In this document: positions 49,834 to 60,789 of the stretch, piece after piece
How the letters are laid out: the number at the start of each line of letters is the position of its first letter
Numbering within the stretch: the stretch's first letter is position 1
NCBI RefSeq assembly: GCF_035046485.1
Contig: NC_085136.1
Location: 221,096,853 to 221,160,852, forward strand
From: Aedes albopictus
Lineage: Eukaryota > Arthropoda > Insecta > Diptera > Culicidae
Direction: 5' to 3'
DNA: 64,000 nucleotides
Notes under the pieces: generated by a model
Told to the model about the DNA's origin: nothing
Database searches by the model: none
The model's input: the letters and a program-made list of their open reading frames with translations, nothing else
Program-made: the position numbers and the translations under genes

Positions 49834-49961
49834 TTTTTTTTTTTTTTTTATTGAGCGTTTAAAATAATTTACAGAGTGTGTGTTTAACCCTACTTATTCT
49901 ATTTCTAACATTTTGACATATTCTCACAAAACTACTGGCAGTTGACAACTGTAAACTTGTT

Positions 49962-52900
49962 TTAAGCTATGTTTAGAAAAATACCAAAGTGCTTTACAAA
50001 AACCTTTCCGTAATTCCATCGCATTTCTCTGAGTTCTTTTTTGAAAACGAACAAACTTGGCTCTGCAACTCCTAGATTGTAAGAAACAACTCGCATTGTC
50101 AGCCAAAGCGCTGCTTTGTGCCGCTTTGATTGTAAATTTATTGCCATGTACAAAATCTCTTCAATATCTACACATCTGAAATGTAACCGACTTCGAATAA
50201 TCTGGCTGCACCATTCCCAAATTTTCTTTGAGGCTGGACATTCTTTTAGCTTATGCTTGTTGCTGTCACGGCTGCCACATCTTTTACAAATCTCATCGTT
50301 ACAAATGCCGTAGGCATATAATTTACTGTTATTTGGAATCAGATCATTTAGGAAACAAAAAACTCTTGCACGGTCCTGTGTGGGGATGAAATTATAGTTG
50401 ATATTCTGCCAAATTGTTGGCCAATCAACATCGACTAAGTTTTCAACTCTAGGTACACAATTATGTCTATCAACAAAATGGCTATACAAAATTCTTGTAG
50501 TTGGTAAATCAAATCTTGTTTTCATCTGTTTTGCTTCTTCTATCCAGTCCCTAGCATTTTTCGTAATTCTCTGAGGCGCTGTAAAATTCAGTAGGTAGGA
50601 CTCTTCCTGAATATTACCTTCATTGTCAACGTTATTCAAAATGTTTTTGATGAAAAGTGCTTTAATCTTTGCCTCAGGGTCAACTAATTGTAGGCCACCT
50701 TTCAAGTAGTCCAAGTGTAGCTGATTTCTTTCTACTTTGAAAATATGTCCGGTCCACAAGAACTTTCCGCAGGCTGATTTTAACTGGGCTATATGCCTAT
50801 TCAACGGAGGAAAAATTTGAGCAAGATACCACACTTTTGACAAAATAAAAGTATTTAGAATCCAAACCCTTTCGTACAAATTTAAATTTCTCGCGGAGTG
50901 CCTTTGCAACGTTGACTTTATATTATTTATAACTGCATCATAATTGTTAACAACAGTTTTATACCAACTTCTGTGAAAGCTAAGTCCCAGTATTTTAAGA
51001 CTGTCTACTTCTTTAACAAGTTGAGGCCCGAATTGAGCTTGATTGAATCTCATAAAAGCCGATTTGGAAAAAATTATTTTTATTCTGGCGTATTTAGAGA
51101 AGTTCTCGAATATCGTCAGAGCTAGATCAAAGTCACTATCGTTTCTCAAAATTATATTAAAATCGTCCGCAAATACTACCACTTTTATAAATTTATCGTA
51201 AATCCAGAATCCCGTCAAATTATAAGACAATTGACGTATAAGAGGTTCCACGTACAACACAAAAAGAATCATGCTGAGAGGACATCCTTGGCGAACAGAA
51301 GTGTTGATTTTCAGTTCATTTGTCAAAAATCCATTAACTTGCACCCTAGACGATGCCACATCATAAACATTTTTAATGCACGTTATAAACTGTTGCGGAA
51401 AATCAAATTTTTCTAATACTTTCCATAAATATTTATGATCCACTCGATCGAAGGCTTTATTCAGATCAATACTAAGAATGCTTCCTTTAAACCTTTTCGT
51501 CTCACAAGAACGGGTTAAAATTCTTCTTAAATCTTTTAAGTTATTTATGCACGATGAGTTTGCGATGCAGGCTGTTTGTCCGGTTCCAATCAGTTTGTCA
51601 AGTATTGTCATAACTCTGGCAGCAATAATCTTCATGAAAAGCTTATAATCACAATTAAGCATTGATATCGGGCGATAATCATCCAATGTATCCGTCCTGG
51701 CTCCTTTTTTTGGTATCAAGATTATTACCCCATCTGAGAAGCCTTTATGAGGTTTAAGGGCCCCCGAAAGATAAGAATTAAAAGTCTGATCATATCGTCT
51801 TTCACAACGTCGAAATTCTTTGAGTAGAATTCGTAAGAAAGGCCATCCGGTCCTGGTGTTCTTTTTTTGGCACATTCTTTAAGCACCTTTTTTAATTCTT
51901 CTTCAGTGATAACATCTACTAAGCTTTGGCTATCTTCCTGTGAAACTTTCTTTGTTATAAACTGGATCGGATCGTCGGCCGCATCGGTTACAGTCTGTAT
52001 CTCATTGTTGTTAAATCGTGTGTTGAAATATTCAAATGCAATATCTTTTAGCTTTGTTGGATCAAGAACCACAGTATTGTCAACTTTTAGTTTTAAAAAC
52101 CTACTAGAATCATTATATTTGATCTGAGCAGCAATTTGAAACACGTTTATCTTTTCCCCTTGCAAAAAAGTCGTTTCATTCATATTATTCGTCAAGTGCT
52201 TAAGACGATTATGTTCAATCTCTATTAGCCTAGATTTTATTATTTTAACATCAAGCCAAGTCTCTTCTCCCTTTTGCTTTTTATCCATCCACTCATACAA
52301 TTTACCACAAAAATAACTCTTTTCGTTTCGGATTTTTGAATTTAGCTCCCAGCTTTTCGTTTTATAAAACTGCCTAGTTTTGTTTTTGAAAATATCTTTC
52401 CACCACCTGTTACAATCATCATTATGCAATCTTCGGGATTTCCATTCTTCATAAGAATTTAAAAAATGTTCGGATATATCTTCGTTGTTCAAAATCGTGC
52501 TGTTGATTTTCCAAAACCCTCTACCCTTTGGTGTTATCTCCGATTGATTAACCGTTATTTTCATCAAAATCCCAGAGTGATCTGAAAAGGCCACTGGAAT
52601 TGTACGAAAATCGCTAATATGACTGATAAAGGAAGCATTTGTGTAAAATCTATCAATTCTCGACGCTGAATTCATTCTGTGAAAAGTGAATTCGTTTTTC
52701 TTTAACGTTAACGCAACATCCTTCCATCCACACATTTCAACAACGTGCTTTAGACCTGTACAGTAATTCTTTGTTTCACCCACGCAATCAAAACCATTCA
52801 TTATACAATTGAAATCCCCACCTACAACATTCGTGGTGGCACCTGGTTTGTGGAGATGTACAGCCAGATCGTTCAAGAATAAAGAGTCCCGTTCTTTTTT

Positions 52901-53221
52901 ACGATTCGTGCCGGACTGTGCATACACATTCACATAATTCACGCTATTTACTACGATTGAAGAGATCCTGTTACTGGTATCAAGCAAAGGCTGAGCAACA
53001 TCGAAAGTAGCTCTCACTAAAATAGCAGTTCCAGAGCCGTTTTCATCAACGTTAACTATCGCACGATGAGACGGTACAAAGGAAAAATTTGAGTATCGCA
53101 CTTCTTGTAAAAACAAAATATCTACGTCATGAACATTGATGAAATCTCGTAATAAGAACTTGTTTACTGTTGTCGTACTGCTGTTTAAATTTATGCTACC
53201 TACATTAAGTACAAAATTCAT
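49962..53221 (-). pseudogene. L1/Tx1-like ORF2: endonuclease, reverse transcriptase, C-terminal Cys motif; one frameshift
   Basis: The ATG at 53221 lies 8 bases after the ORF1 stop. Endonuclease: LFLQEVRY (Glu), VVGGDFNCI, RIDRFY and AFSDHSG. Reverse transcriptase: RTPGPDGLS, DDYRPISMLN, LSIDLNKAFDRVDH (motif A), SVRQGCPLSMILFVLYVEPL (motif B) and VVFADDFNI (motif C). Near the C terminus ICKRCGSRDSNKHKLKEC is the Cys/His motif common to L1-type ORF2. All catalytic motifs seen are intact. A single-base frame change in a T run (plus-strand A run at 51779-51783) splits it into 53221-51725 and 51875-49962. KGRGFWKIN after the endonuclease favours L1/Tx1 over other clades. Confidence 0.88.
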
Positions 53222-53229
53222 TTTATCTT

Positions 53230-54776
53230 TCAAACGCTATGGTCACTCATTGATTCATCTGAAATATTGTCCCCCTCCCCACCCATTTTCCCCATCAAGT
53301 CGAAATTCGCTGTAATCACTGGATCGTCGTTGCTCGATTGCTCACCTGGCTTCGAAAGCTTCATCTGCTTTGTTTTGCTCCGAGTTAAGCGATCGAGTGC
53401 ATCGCTCACCGTCCCCTTCGTTGTGTTTGGTTTCTGCGGTTCCATGTCTGTGTTTGAGTTCTCCGAGTCGGAAATTTGATTTGTGTTCTGCCCTTTGTTT
53501 CGTGATTTGTGCCCTCTCTTCGATGAACCCTTTCCGCTTCCTCTCGCATTCTCTTTGACCGCCGACCCTGCGTCTCCATCTCGATTGACAATACTCACGT
53601 GCTTTCCGTTAGCCGTTTGCGCCGGCTGTTCGCTCATCTGCTCACCATCGGTCTCGGGATTTAATCGCTGGCCTTGACTATCACACCTCGCAGTGGCGCT
53701 GTGTGTAACCTGGCTCGCTTCAGGCTGCCTGGGTGTTTCTGCACCAGACGGTTCCAATAGTTGGTCTGCGACACCAACACTATCATCCACAGCTTCGGTG
53801 CTACAAACTGATGTAGGTGTTGCAGCACTTTCATTGGTAGTCAGCACTTTTTGTGCCGCCGACTTTACCCAACGATTACCGTTCGCTACGATACCGCTAT
53901 ATGACAGTTGACCTGTACTTCCCAGTCGCTCGTTTACTGACCTTTTTTGCGGGCACTCAGCTTTTAAGGCCGGACGGGACGGTGGCTGAATCGTCCGCCA
54001 TTGCTCTGTTGTTAAAAAGATGCAAATCTCAACTTCTACTTCATATTTCCGACTAGAAATTTGATCGTTCATTTGCTCACTTTCGGTGCACAATCGACTA
54101 AAGTTTCAGCTACGTCAGTGCAGTAGAAATTGACATTTCCTTCTTCAAAATCGCGAGGCAAATTGTTAGAAAGAGAGGGAAGATAGCAAAAATTACACGT
54201 CGTCCCGTGCGGCCTTAAGTGGTCCGCACTACCACACTGGAAGCACCTGTTCACCATTCCTTCATAGAAAGCGCGTGCTTTGATGTTCCGAACATTGATC
54301 AATGCCGGAACCTCCATTTTGTCCTTCAATTTCAGGTAGACACCTCGTACCGATGTCCAGATTGGATAACCTGTTTCTTCGCCATACTTTTCTCTCACCA
54401 TTCGGGTAACCTTTCCATACTTCCCAAGGACGGCCGCAATCTCACGATCCTCGATTTCAGGAGGGAGGTTAAACAGTCTCACATAACGCATAATGGCATT
54501 TGCCGGAGAAATTTTCACTGTTGCACTTTGATACTTGCTGTACACAAATTCCATTGTATCTGGGAGATTTCGCAGCGTGTTTCTCATGTCTTCCTCAGTC
54601 TTGAACTTGATTATGACGGAGACGTCATTCTTGTCCTTGTACATGGACAACAGCTTTTCACTTCTTAGACCCATTCTTGTCTTCATGAAACCAAAGATTT
54701 CCGCATCACTAGGCTCTGGGCTGCCTCTTTCGAAGCGCAGCCGTACAGAATTTGCCCTCAGTTCAACATCCGCCAT
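53230..54776 (-). pseudogene. L1/Tx1-like ORF1, gag-like, one frame change
   Basis: The first part (ATG at 54776 to 54069) has YVRLFNLPPEIEDREIAAVL, an RNA-binding-like segment, and CFQCGSADHLRPHGTTC, a zinc-knuckle-like motif. The second part (54093-53230) overlaps it in another frame. It is hydrophilic, rich in Ser, Gln, Lys and Asn, and ends NISDESMSDHSV. The frames overlap by 25 bases at 54069-54093; either a mutation or a programmed shift would join them. The stop is directly followed by the ORF2 start. Confidence 0.75.
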
Positions 54777-55030
54777 GTTCACGTTGTTCGATTTAACTTA
54801 ATCACTTTGTATCTTTAACAAAATTCGAATATTCAGCCGAGCTGAAAAAACGTGCTCGCTGGAAACGTGATCGACACTCTCGTAACTCGCGCTCTCTATA
54901 TTTGCGTCCGTTCGGTACCGAGTCAACACACAAACTGCGTCATTAGGCTCTTCCCAGCGACTCCTGTCCATACCTCCCTGTGGCACCGGTTGGGCTGCGA
55001 GAAACTTGGGCAAAGATCGGGAAACTTTTG

Positions 55031-55195
55031 ATGGTAGGTAGACAGGGAAAGGCGGGATGATTGATCCTGAAAGACTCAGCGCTTTTCCAGGAGGAGTGAT
55101 TCAAATTAGCTTCTGTTCTTCATGTAAGGATCTTCGAGCGATCACTATTTTGAAAGCTGCATATAAAGTGCTATCATAGATCATCTTCCGTAATC
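55031..55195. other. Junction between two LINEs
   Basis: No feature recognised; may include the true 5' end of the minus-strand LINE. Confidence 0.3.
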
Positions 55196-56450
55196 TGTCA
55201 CCTGTCACAAATAAGTTCCCGGGAAATTATCTATCAAGCCGGCTTCATTGACGGCCGATCGACAACGGACGAGGTCTTCACCGTACGGCAAATCCTCCAG
55301 AAATTCCGTGAATACCAGGTCCCAACGCATCACCTGTTCATCGACTTCAAAGCGGCATACGACAGTATCGACTGCACAGAGCTATGCAAAATCATGGACG
55401 AAAACGGCTTTCTTGGGAAGATGACTAGACTGATTAAAGCAACGATGTAGTTTTGCACACCACTTAAGAGTTTCGGGTCAACTATCCAGTACATTCATAT
55501 CTCGCCGGGGACTGCGACAAGGTGACGGACTCTCATGCCTTATCTTCAACATGGCTCTTTTTTATAGAAAGACGAAATCTGCTTTAACAGATACCCAAGA
55601 TCTGCTTTAACAGATACTCTCGCGGTACGCCCGTTAGGGATGACTTCAACATCGCTCTGGAAGGTGAAATGCAACGAACCGGGCTCAACAGCCGGGGTAC
55701 GATTTTCACAAAATCCGGTCAATTTGTGTGCTTTGCGGACGACATGGACATTATCGCCAGAACATCTGGAACGGTGGTAGAACTGAACACCCGCTGAAAC
55801 GCGAAGCCGCAAAGGTCGGACTGGTAGTGAATGCGCCAAAAACAAAGTACATGCTGTCAGGTGGAACCAAACACGACCAGGTCCGTCTAGGTAGTGACGA
55901 TAGACACCTTTGAGGTGGTGGAGGAATTCGTCTACCTCGGACCCTTACTGACGGCTGACGACAATGTCAGTCGTAAAGTTCGAAGGCGCATGATCAGTGG
56001 AAGTCGTGCTTACTATGGCTTCCGAAGAAGCTGCGGTCTAAGAAAAATCAAAAGCGCACCAAATGCACCGCTCTAATAAGACCAGTGGTCCTCTATGGAC
56101 ACGAGACAAGGACCATGCTCGAGGAGGACCTGCAAGCACTTGGAGTCTTCGAGTGACCCTCTTCGGTGGAGTACAGGAGAACGGTCTGTGGTGGAGAAAG
56201 GTGAATCACGAGCTTGCTGCACTCCGGCGAACCCAGCGTTCAGAAGGTGGTCCAAGCCGGAAGGATATGGTGGTTAGGGCATGTTGCAAGAACGCCGAAT
56301 ATCAAATTGAAAAATTGGTGTACGTTACTGATCCTGTTCGTACAAGAAGGCGGCAGAGACTACCATGGACGGACCAGGTGGGGCGTTATCTAGCCAGCAT
56401 TGGGCAAGCCCGAGGATGAAGAGCGACAGCCACGAACCGAGTGTTGTGGC
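55196..56450 (+). pseudogene. RTE-like LINE reverse transcriptase fragment
   Basis: Translations in shifting frames give YQAGFIDGRSTTDEVFTVRQ, HLFIDFKAAYDSID (motif A), RGLRQGDGLSC (motif B), FVCFADDMDIIAR (motif C), TFEVVEEFVYLG, SGSRAYYGF and finally RRQRLPWTDQVGRYLASIG. The order and the closing block resemble RTE-group or closely related elements. Many frameshifts and stops, and a small duplication at 55575-55625 (TCTGCTTTAACAGATAC twice), disable it. The 5' half, including the endonuclease, is absent. Confidence 0.8.
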
Positions 56451-56902
56451 GTACTAATGTTGATTATGTTTTATTTCAAGCGCGATGTTGAGTAAATCAA
56501 TACATGTGCGTATGGATATCAGCGTATTTTAGTTTTGCTTGAAGCCCCGAACTCATGAGCAATAAAAAAAATCGATCCTTGCAAGAAAGTTACTCGTGCG
56601 ATGTGTTCATTGTTTTATTTTTCATGCACGGATGAAAGGTATCATGCGCTTCCTGCTATGTAAACCTCAGCTGCAAAGGTGTAGGAATTCTACACGCTTC
56701 GCGTGGCCTTTTTTTTTATCTCGACCCTCAAAGAAGAATCCAACCGAAGAAAGGTCACATATTTTTACCCTCACCTGGCTGGCTGAAACGGGTATCATAG
56801 TCGGATAAATGGACCCGACTGGAATTTGTGGCACCTACCTATACTTGGGTACCACTCCGTTGTGCGACCTTCAGTGTACTGCGCGAGGCTGCTTGAATTC
56901 AG
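56451..56902. other. Non-coding stretch
   Basis: May include the 3' region of the preceding LINE. A small hairpin, GGAATTCTACACGC with GCGTGG, lies near 56684. Confidence 0.35.
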
Positions 56903-58239
56903 TACCCGAGCAGAGGGGAATATCAAATTAATAACTACGAAATCACAAAACCTGTTTTTATATCTTGTTTTGTTATTATTGAATTATCAAGGCATTACGT
57001 TTCCATAACATGTTTTGTTGGACAATCTTATTTTGTTATGACCAAGCAATTGGTATGCAGCCCTTAAATAACATTTCAATATTACACTCTGTTGTGGAAC
57101 AAGTTTGGTTATTATTGTATTATTGAGAGTGCACAAATACTTTATGGTATTGCTATCTAAACTAAAACAAATTTTGAAACAAAACCTACGTCATTCTACT
57201 ACGTTATTTACAGCATTTTAGGGACAGCAACTGCATATTCACTCATCAATTTGTCTTCCTCTTCCATTTATCATTACATCCAAACTGAGACAAAGTGCAT
57301 GCCCCATATCATTAGCTAGTACCTATTCCGTGGGAAAAAGTTTGCATAATGCACCAGAAAAACTATTCAACGATTTTTTGAAAAGTGCGCAAAGTTAGGC
57401 CCTAGGTGCGCAAAGTATGGTACGCTTACGGTATCACATTTGATAAGAGGTGTGGTATATTACGTGACATGGAGGTGCTGTAATGTGTACAAAACAAAGT
57501 CCCTGCTGGGCGGCGCGAGGTTTTGCTAAATTTCTGAAATTGACTGAGTTGTAGCTGAAAAGTACCCAAAATACCAGCCACTGCCCAAGTGGCGCAGTAA
57601 TATCGGCGTTGTTGTGGAGTTAGCGTATTGAAAAGATATGGTCTCTCGTGAAACATGCTTCGTTATTACACTGTTGAAAACGCTTTGACATCCACGTGCA
57701 GCACAACAGAACATGTGCTCGATGAACAAATTGAGATTTGAATTATGAAAATGCTACGGTTAACCTTGGCTTGGTCAGCCAAAGCAAAATCAAGAAATTG
57801 ACATTTATGCTTCGTAATGATTACTTTGAAGTCAATACTTTGGGCCTAGACTGGGCAGATATGCTATTGGTGATTTGATGGTGCATGAAGAAGAAGAAGA
57901 ACGATGGTGTTTTGAAAAATCCTATCCCTACCACACAGGAGAAGATTTTAAAATGCCTCTATAAAATCTAAAACAAAATCTAATTAAAAACGGTTTGATG
58001 TACGGTGTAAGACTTTGGACGGACTACATATTGAACGTATAAATTTAAATTTAACATTTTTTTCTTGGTAAGGTACTTAATTTGTACCAATCACCAATTG
58101 GGTTTTCAAATTAAGAATAATATATTGATTTTTTGATTTTATTCGAAAGAGCACCTTTTTTTAAGCCAGTATGATTTTTTTCAGATTTTTAAAACTTTAT
58201 TTTGATACCTAAATTCAATTACAAAAAGATTTTTTGAAA

Positions 58240-58560
58240 TCACCTTTTGACAGCTGGGCAACTGCTTGACAGCTCCGCCCAGTACGAAATGCGACGAGGG
58301 GTGATTCGACAAATCGCTCCCATACAAACTTTAAATCGATTTTTAAATAGGTTCCCGGGCACCAAAGTTCATGAAAATTTGGATGTCGGCTCAGTTTGGC
58401 ATGTAGATTGTGAATATGGAATTATCTCAACACCACTAAAGAAGCCAATTGCAGCTGGTCTATGGAAAATTTCACGTGTATGGCAATTCGGGGTTTTTCT
58501 TAACTCACGATTACCAGATCGGTTCAGTCGGATTTGTTGTTGATGGAAAAAATAAATCTG
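58240..58560. other. Possible dispersed repeat
   Basis: The sequence TTTGACAGCTGGGCAACTGC and the following 100 bases look familiar as an Aedes repeat, but the family is unknown to me. A 98-codon open frame here has no domain. Confidence 0.25.
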
Positions 58561-59566
58561 GATCACATGAGATCAATATTGTCAAAATCGGAGAAAATTC
58601 ATCGCAGATATAACCATTACATAGTTTACCTTCTTTATTTTATTGTCTGCTGTTTCATATTATGAAGTAAAAAATAAAGGCATTGCAACTTCTAGAAATT
58701 TCATCAGACTCTTCCGTATTTTTTATTTTATTCATTGCTATAATTTGAGTTTTGGGTAAATATAGCATCATAGCTAATGATATGTTTATCTTTGTGTTAA
58801 TTTCCTTCTTTCAATATCCCAGTCCCGTTACGGTGCCAAATTCCTATCACTTTTCTACGATTCCCAATTCTTATAGGTTAAGTAAAATTTTACCTTCAAA
58901 AAGTGATACATCTGCAAATGAGTTTTTTTATCTCAAAATTGAGTAAACTTAGTTGAATTTATATGTCATTTTAACAGTACTGCTATTCTAACCTCTAATT
59001 ATAACGTCAAAAAGTACCGAACAGACTATGTATTACGAAGTAATGAATGTTAGTGAGAGTGGAGATAGCAAATATGGTACCTACTAAATAATTCTAATAA
59101 ATAAAAATATCAACTATACAGACAATTCTGCTCAATTGATGATTGCATTTGTCTATTATAACTTTTTTCTTTCGATCTATTATTATTCGATCATATATTG
59201 TATAATATAATATAATATATGTCATAAATATCTTTTTTCATTACTAAAAATAATCTAAAATAGAATAAAACTAAACAGCATCTGCAGAAGTAATCATATC
59301 GGCATATGATATAATTACCTTTTACCTTCGCTCACGTAGGTACATGTATAATCGCCGTTCTCACAACGCGAACAAAACAAAAAATTTAAAAAAATCATCT
59401 CCGTCTGGAAAGAATCTTTGTCACCGCCAAAATGCACCCCATGACGAAGCTCAATCATAAATAGTCGACTAGCAACTTTTTCGTCGTTCTCTTTGTTCCG
59501 AAACAGCCGACGACGGGCCATGCGAACGCCACCACTGTTATTAGTGTTACAGTGCACATGTCTGCG

Positions 59567-59635
59567 CACCGCGATAGCGCTGTTGGTAAGAGAGAGAGGT
59601 TCATTGTTTGATCTTGCATTCAAATCTCTGTCTAT
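59567..59635 (+). repeat. tRNA-like sequence 1 (pol III box A and B)
   Basis: GATAGCGCTGTTGGTAAGAG resembles box A and GCATTCAAATCTC resembles box B, spaced as in a tRNA. No acceptor stem pairs, so it is a SINE or tRNA relic rather than a functional tRNA. Confidence 0.4.
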
Positions 59636-59730
59636 TTTTGTCCTGCGACTGGCAAACATGAAATGGGGGAATGGGGAAACTAGCAATACGTAGAACCAGT
59701 AAAGCTTCTATCGTCCCTCACTGCAAGTGC

Positions 59731-59803
59731 TGTGATAGCCTCATTGGTAAAGGCGACTGAAAATTTACGATAGCAGGATTGGAGGTTCAAATCCCGTCCA
59801 TGT
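59731..59803 (+). repeat. tRNA-like sequence 2 (pol III box A and B)
   Basis: TGATAGCCTCATTGGTAAAG matches box A and GGTTCAAATCCCGTCC matches box B. The T arm GGAGGTTCAAATCCCGTCC nearly pairs. It lies 165 bp from the first copy, in the same direction. A SINE head is more likely than a functional tRNA. Confidence 0.5.
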
Positions 59804-60213
59804 TTGTAAGTTTTATAATGAATTCGAAATTTTTTTATGTGACCTGTTATTTTCTAAAAATAGAATAACACACTTAAAATAATTACCCAAAAATGAGTAA
59901 AAAAAGTTAGTTTTTACCCTAATTTTGCTTTCGAAATGTTATCAATAACTCTTTAATATCAAAATTTGTTATTGAAATATTTCCCAAATTCACTGTTATT
60001 AAGTTGTTATTGCCACTAACAAAACATGTTATTAAATTGATTTTTCAGGAACAAATTTTTGTTATGTGACTTGTTATTTTGCCGCTTATGACAGCCAAGT
60101 TTATAACTCAATATGTTATGTTAATAACATGAAAATTACTAATTCCGTTATGCAGTTATTTTGCCAAAATAACGCATTTTGTTATGCTGTTGTTTTTCTC
60201 TTCTGCTCGGGTA

Positions 60214-60785
60214 GGATCCACAACGACGCCGTTCTCGGAGTGCTCACTTTCAGTGACGACGGACGACCTTTAAATACACTCACTCACTCACCTACAACCG
60301 CCGCGCCGGCTGGCCTGAAATCATGACTGTCGTCGGCCGTCGTCATAGCCGTTACGATTCGGTAGGTTGGCGGCTAGCCTACACCATTCCATTACGCTAC
60401 CGGGTTCAGTCGTCCGGACTCTCTGCGGAACAGGTATTAGACGATGACGATGGTGAAAGCTTTTGTTCCGGCATATATTCCTCGGTCTGATGGGCGCGTT
60501 TGCTATACCTTCATGGGTGGGTGTTTGTTGAGATGAGTACGGGATGGATGGAGCGAATGTGAAGCTAGGTTCATATTTTGAAGGTGGCGTCTCTTTAAAT
60601 AATTGATTTGCGCTGGAAAAATATGGGCTTAGCAAATGCAGAAATTGAAGTAATGGGGAACTAAAATTCAATCTCTTTTCATCTAAATGCACCAGTTCAA
60701 ACTCGTTTGAATGTTTTTGAATTAGTTGGAATCGTGCAGCGATGTTAAATTTTGTTCATTAATTTAAATTAGGATTTCCATCAGT
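60214..60785. other. Non-coding stretch between element and satellite
   Basis: GC-richer at 60220-60440, with CGTCGTC words; no gene assigned. Confidence 0.4.
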
Positions 60786-60789
60786 CATT

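Larger units (their letters stand above)
49834..55030 (-). mobile_element. Near-complete L1/Tx1-like LINE
   Basis: The minus-strand element includes a 5' untranslated region (about 54777-55030), ORF1, ORF2, a short 3' region with AATAAA at its end, and an A tail (49834-49851, T-rich on the plus strand). Its total length of about 5.2 kb is typical of a full L1-group element. The tail and the near-open frames mark a relatively young copy. The 5' boundary and target duplication could not be fixed. Confidence 0.85.
56905..60211. mobile_element. Composite element with CCCGAGCAGA ends, 3.3 kb
   Basis: CCCGAGCAGAGG on the left and TTCTGCTCGGG on the right, with TA at 56903-56904 and 60212-60213. 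Subterminal regions (56930-57180 and 59830-60190) are both packed with AACAAAAT/ATTTTGTT and GTTATT words in opposite orientation. The middle (57180-59830) holds unrelated sequence, including two tRNA-like stretches, so it is a nest of elements. No transposase is seen. Confidence 0.65.

Noticed and set aside
58247..58543. 98-codon plus-strand open frame
   Set aside because: No domain recognised and the DNA resembles a dispersed repeat.
59315..59686. 123-codon minus-strand open frame overlapping the tRNA-like stretch
   Set aside because: Basic, domain-free composition and location within a composite mobile element; no splice or start support.
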